From Polyangiaceae bacterium (GTDB taxonomy: Bacteria; Myxococcota_A; Polyangia; Polyangiales; Polyangiaceae), in the NCBI GenBank assembly GCA_015075635.1, contig JABTUA010000003.1:1612001-1676000 (forward strand): 64,000 nt of DNA. Direction: 5' to 3'. A program made the translations under genes and the position numbers. How positions within the stretch are numbered: position 1 is the first letter of the stretch; each line of letters opens with the position of its first letter. The notes under the pieces were generated by a model that was given only the letters and a program-made list of their open reading frames with translations, made no database searches and was not told the origin of the DNA. Shown piece after piece: positions 57,924 through 64,000 of the stretch.

Positions 57924-58501
57924 CGGACGCCTCCTGCTCGTGCCGGCTCGGGGGCGAGCAAGAGCAGGCGCCGTCGCTCGACCTGCTCCTTCAGGAACGG
58001 CAGCGGCGCGTAGCCGATGGCCTGGTGTACCTCGTCCTGGTCGAAGTACGCGCTCAGCACCAGCCCGCGCACCGCCACCACCAGCGTGCGCAAGAACGCG
58101 AAGCGCCCGCTGACCATGTCCGCCAGGAGGCGCGAGGCGCGCGCTCGGCTCAGGGCGTGGAGGCGCTTCACGCTGACGAACAGGAAGCGCGGAGCCCAGT
58201 CGAGCAAGAGCAAGCACAGGCCGAAGCCCCAGGCCGCGAGCGGGTGCATGTAGCGCAGGAAGTGGCGGACGTGCAGCTCGACCCGGTCGAAGAGCTCCGG
58301 CGAGCTGGGCGCGGGGGCGGCTGGGCAGAGCGTGACGATCAGCGCGCGCAGCGAGCGGCGCTTGGCGGCGCCGAGAGGATAGGGCTCCGCGAGCTTCCAG
58401 CCGTCGTCCGGGTGGCGAGCGAGAGGCGCTCGTGCGGGACGGACCTGGGGTCGCTTGGTGCGGACATGGCTATCCTCGAATACGCCGCGCTCTTCCGTCA
58501 T
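57920..58501 (-). CDS. Small partner subunit of the GMC oxidoreductase (inferred)
   Basis: Protein of 193 residues starting at the ATG of MTEERGVFEDSHV, which overlaps the GntR gene stop. The disordered first 60 residues are followed by a helical domain with SLRALIVTLCPAAPAPSSPE and two hydrophobic stretches (HPLAAWGFGLCLLLLDWAPRF, FLRTLVVAVRGLVLSAYF), ending QDEVHQAIGYAPLP. The layout resembles the N-terminal domain fused to long-chain alcohol oxidases or a gluconate-dehydrogenase subunit-3-like partner, here as a separate gene. The overlap with the GMC gene supports a complex, possibly membrane-associated. Confidence 0.65.
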   Translation of the reverse strand: MTEERGVFEDSHVRTKRPQVRPARAPLARHPDDGWKLAEPYPLGAAKRRSLRALIVTLCPAAPAPSSPELFDRVELHVRHFLRYMHPLAAWGFGLCLLLLDWAPRFLFVSVKRLHALSRARASRLLADMVSGRFAFLRTLVVAVRGLVLSAYFDQDEVHQAIGYAPLPFLKEQVERRRLLLLAPEPARAGGVR

Positions 58502-59274
58502 CTCTCTCTCCGCTTCTTGCGAGGTTCCGGGCTGTCTTGCGAAGTGGCGCGCCCGCCCAGCGCGCTCTGCATGGCCTTGGTGAAGTTCTGGTCCACGCGC
58601 CGGTAGTAGACGCGCGTGACGTCGATGGCGCGCTCCTCGTTGCCGGCGTCGAGCGCGGCGATGAAGTCCCGGAGGTGCTGCGGGAAGCTCGGCTCGAGCA
58701 CCCACAGGGCCGGGAAGCGGTCGAGGATGTCTCGGTACGCCTCGAGGAACGGGTTCGCGACCCAGCGAATGGCGATGGAGTGCCCGGCGTCGATCAGGGC
58801 GTCGAGCCAGCGCTGGAAGCCGTGCGCGATGACCACCTGATCGCCGCGCTCGAAGGCCGGGATGAGCAGCTCCGTGATGTCGCGCAGGCGCTCGATGTCG
58901 CTCTTGTTGGCGCGTCGCACGGCGAGCCGCGCCGCAAACTCGAGCACCATCAGGCGCGCCGGCAGGATGTCCTCCAGGATGTGGAAGGTCTCCGTCGGGT
59001 CCGAGGCCGCCTCGAGGAAGGCGGGCAGGAGCTCCATGGTCCCGGTGCGCCGGAAGTCCGCAACGGTCACGCCCTGGCCGTGCCGCACCGTGACCAGCCG
59101 CGCTTGCTCGAGTCGCCGGACGGCTTCGCGCAGCGTGTTGCGGTTGGTGTGGTACTTGGCCGCGAGCTCGCGTTCGCCGGGCAGTCGTTCGCCGGGGCTC
59201 AGCTCACCGTTCAAGATCTGGCGGCGCAGATCCACGTAGACGGTGCTCTCGATCTTGGAAGCGGGCTCGGACAT
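58498..59274 (-). CDS. GntR/FadR-family transcriptional regulator
   Basis: Protein of 258 residues. The N-terminal winged helix (about residues 8-75; LRRQILNGELSPGERLPGERELAAKY, NRNTLREAVRRLEQARLV) is followed by an FCD/FadR-type all-helical ligand domain (about 85-235). That domain carries DILPARLMVLEFAARLAV and a run of charged helices. The C-terminus is basic (PEPRKKRRER). FadR-like regulators sense acyl-CoA or organic acids, but the ligand here is unknown. It is the first gene of the operon with the small subunit and GMC oxidoreductase, and three palindromes lie 37-102 bases upstream of its start, so it is probably autoregulated. Confidence 0.9.
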   Translation of the reverse strand: MSEPASKIESTVYVDLRRQILNGELSPGERLPGERELAAKYHTNRNTLREAVRRLEQARLVTVRHGQGVTVADFRRTGTMELLPAFLEAASDPTETFHILEDILPARLMVLEFAARLAVRRANKSDIERLRDITELLIPAFERGDQVVIAHGFQRWLDALIDAGHSIAIRWVANPFLEAYRDILDRFPALWVLEPSFPQHLRDFIAALDAGNEERAIDVTRVYYRRVDQNFTKAMQSALGGRATSQDSPEPRKKRRER

Positions 59275-59310
59275 GGGGGATCGCCTTCGGGCAGGGGTCC
59301 CGGAGAGCGA

Positions 59311-59376
59311 CTGGTTGAACCAATAATAGCTGGTTCAACCAGTTAGTCAAGCCCTGCCGGGAGCTGTGGTTGAACC
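59311..59376. promoter_or_regulatory. Three GGTTSAACC operators upstream of the GntR gene
   Basis: CTGGTTGAACCA and TGGTTCAACCAG form a perfect 12-base inverted repeat with an 8-base AT-rich spacer. A third copy, TGGTTGAACC, lies 27 bases further upstream. Each GGTT(G/C)AACC is itself a palindrome, and the centres are 19 and 36 bases apart. This is a classic operator array for a dimeric regulator, almost certainly the adjacent GntR protein. The ATAATAG spacer may overlap a -10 element. Confidence 0.75.
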
Positions 59377-59426
59377 CATTTCGCCCGGCGGACACGGGTT
59401 GCCAAGCGCCCCTCGGGAACGCCGGC

Positions 59427-59448
59427 AAACCCCCGAGTTTTGGGGTTT
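59427..59448 (-). terminator. Hairpin between the PyrD-like gene and the GntR operon
   Basis: AAACCCC and GGGGTTT pair as a 7-base stem with an 8-base loop, 137 bases past the PyrD-like stop. Only three T follow on the minus strand, so termination is uncertain. The rest of this 310-base intergenic region shows the operator array and otherwise nothing recognisable. Confidence 0.3.
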
Positions 59449-59584
59449 CGCGCTCTCGGGCCCCACGTTGGGCGCGGCGCCGGTCTCGCTTCCGGAGCCC
59501 TTGTCGACGTGCCTCGATTAAGCGCTGACGGCGGGCGTACGCCGGCCCCGCCGGCGCGATCTGCTGCTGTCGAGACGGTCCCCT

Positions 59585-60595
59585 TCAGCGGGGGACCGAA
59601 TACAGGTCGGAGAAGGTCTGAAGGATCTGGATGTAGTTGGCGCGCTCGTAGGCGCGCGGATCCGGGCAGCGCAGGAGGCTCATGCTGCCGTGCATCTGCG
59701 ACACCGACTCGTAGTCGTGCTCTTCGAGCCAGGTCGAGAAGGTGCTGAGCATGGTGGCGAAGTGGCCGGGGCCCTGGCGCAGGATGGCGCTCACGGTCTG
59801 CACCGCGTTCGCGCCGGCCATCACCGCCTTGATGGCGTCCGCCGCGTCTTGCACGCCGCCGGTGACCGCCAGCGACCTCGCGCAGCGACCGTGCAGGATG
59901 GCGAGCCAGCGCAGGCGCAGGAGCAGCTCCGACGAGGTCGAGAGCTGGAGGCGATGCCGGATCTCGAGCTCCTCGATGTCGATGTCGGGCTGATAGAAGC
60001 GGTTGAACACCACCAGGCCCGCTGCGCCCGCTTCGGTCAGGCGCTTCGCGAAGTGCGGCAACGCGGTGTGGAACGGCGACAGCTTGACCGCCAGCGGGAT
60101 GCGCATGCTCTTCACCACCTCGGCCACCATGGCCAAGGTGCGCGCCTCGACGAGCTCCGCGCTCTCGTCGGGATCGGCGGCGAGCTGGTAGACGTTGAGC
60201 TCGAGCGCGTCCGCCCCCGCCTCCTCGATCAACCGGGCGTAGCGCAGCCAGCCGCGCGCCGTGACGCCGTTCAGCGAGCCGATGACCGGCACGTCGAGCG
60301 CCCGCTTCAACTTGGCGATCTGCTCCAGGTACTCCGCCGGTCCGAGCGCGTAGCCGACCGGGTTCGGCAGCCAGCTGTCGGCCTCCGCGAACTCGCCGAC
60401 CCCGGGCGCCGCGTGGCGATCGTGGGCCAGCTCCTCGGCAGTGAGCTGCTCCTCGAACAGCGAGTGCAGGATCACCGCGGCGGCGCCGGCGTCCACCGCA
60501 CGGCGGAGCGCGTCGGCGTCGTGACCCAGCGGCGAGGCGCCGAGCACGAGCGGGTTCTTCAGCCGTAGACCCAGGTATTGCGTGGAGAGGTCCAT
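59585..60595 (-). CDS. Dihydroorotate-dehydrogenase-like flavoprotein paired with PFOR
   Basis: FMN-binding TIM barrel of 336 residues starting at the ATG of MDLSTQYLGLRLKNPLVL, one base after the oxidoreductase stop. PyrD-like segments are NPLVLGASPLGHD, ADALELNVYQLA, VKLSPFHTALPHF, LVVFNRFYQPD and SLAVTGGVQDAADAIKAVMAGA. It belongs to the branch often encoded beside pyruvate:ferredoxin oxidoreductase rather than with pyrimidine genes, so it may exchange electrons with the same ferredoxin and not make orotate (inference). The adjacency indicates co-transcription. Confidence 0.85.
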   Translation of the reverse strand: MDLSTQYLGLRLKNPLVLGASPLGHDADALRRAVDAGAAAVILHSLFEEQLTAEELAHDRHAAPGVGEFAEADSWLPNPVGYALGPAEYLEQIAKLKRALDVPVIGSLNGVTARGWLRYARLIEEAGADALELNVYQLAADPDESAELVEARTLAMVAEVVKSMRIPLAVKLSPFHTALPHFAKRLTEAGAAGLVVFNRFYQPDIDIEELEIRHRLQLSTSSELLLRLRWLAILHGRCARSLAVTGGVQDAADAIKAVMAGANAVQTVSAILRQGPGHFATMLSTFSTWLEEHDYESVSQMHGSMSLLRCPDPRAYERANYIQILQTFSDLYSVPR

Positions 60596-60596
60596 G

Positions 60597-64000
<3,404 letters not shown>

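Overview
The window is about 70% GC, densely coded on both strands, and has the gene content of a Myxococcota bacterium, most likely of the Polyangia/Sorangium type. The signs are four eukaryotic-type Ser/Thr kinases, two FHA-domain sigma54 activators, many lipoproteins with Pro/Ala-rich linkers, HEAT-repeat proteins and GTGA/ATGA start-stop overlaps. This assignment is inferred from gene families only. No rRNA, tRNA, insertion sequence, prophage or CRISPR array was seen.

Layout. 1-9.5 kb: a phospho-signalling block (two Ser/Thr kinases, an FHA-sigma54 activator, a small outer-membrane-type protein, a second FHA-sigma54 activator, an exported hydrolase-like protein and a third kinase with an HAD catalytic loop). 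9.5-13.5 kb: aerobic benzoyl-CoA epoxidation genes boxC-boxB, divergent from the boxR-type regulator; boxA is not present. 13.5-18.6 kb: a c-di-AMP locus. folP, cdaA (diadenylate cyclase) and ybbR/cdaR overlap on the minus strand, and a pgpH-like HD phosphodiesterase diverges from them. 18.6-20.8 kb: an acyl-CoA dehydrogenase and a hotdog thioesterase coupled to the pgpH-like gene. 21-24.2 kb: three lipoproteins (cyclophilin, HEAT-repeat, unknown). 24.2-26.3 kb: a bufferin-type RiPP operon, made of a Cys-rich precursor, a DUF692 multinuclear iron oxidase and a DUF2063 partner.

26.5-40.6 kb: Xaa-Pro aminopeptidase, NamZ-type muramidase, sigma54 response regulator, lipoprotein, a zinc-ribbon Ser/Thr kinase, a GspE-N/GAF-like/HEAT protein, MgtE, enoyl-CoA hydratase, a frameshifted lipoprotein gene and a polytopic membrane protein. 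40.6-43.8 kb: a compact comM-recA-ssb recombination operon in which RecA and SSB both lack the usual acidic C-terminal tails. 43.9-49.3 kb: NAD-isocitrate dehydrogenase, a DUF234-type ATPase, a CHAD protein, a DUF2236 protein and a PEGA-type protein. 49.5-52 kb: a RecQ-like protein with degenerate ATPase motifs behind a histone-H1-like Lys/Pro/Ala repeat tail. 52-56.4 kb: a DUF4143 ATPase with palindromes upstream, two SDR proteins, an acyltransferase and an unknown protein. 56.4-59.4 kb: a GntR regulator, small subunit and GMC oxidoreductase operon behind three GGTTSAACC palindromes. 59.6-64 kb: pyruvate:ferredoxin oxidoreductase (cut by the window end) followed by a PyrD-like flavoprotein.

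The stretches most worth attention are the degenerate RecQ/H1-tail protein, the bufferin operon, the c-di-AMP synthesis/hydrolysis locus in a presumed Gram-negative, and the comM-recA-ssb operon. Most start codons were chosen by eye from reading frame, ribosome-binding sequence and family length, and several GTG starts are tentative.
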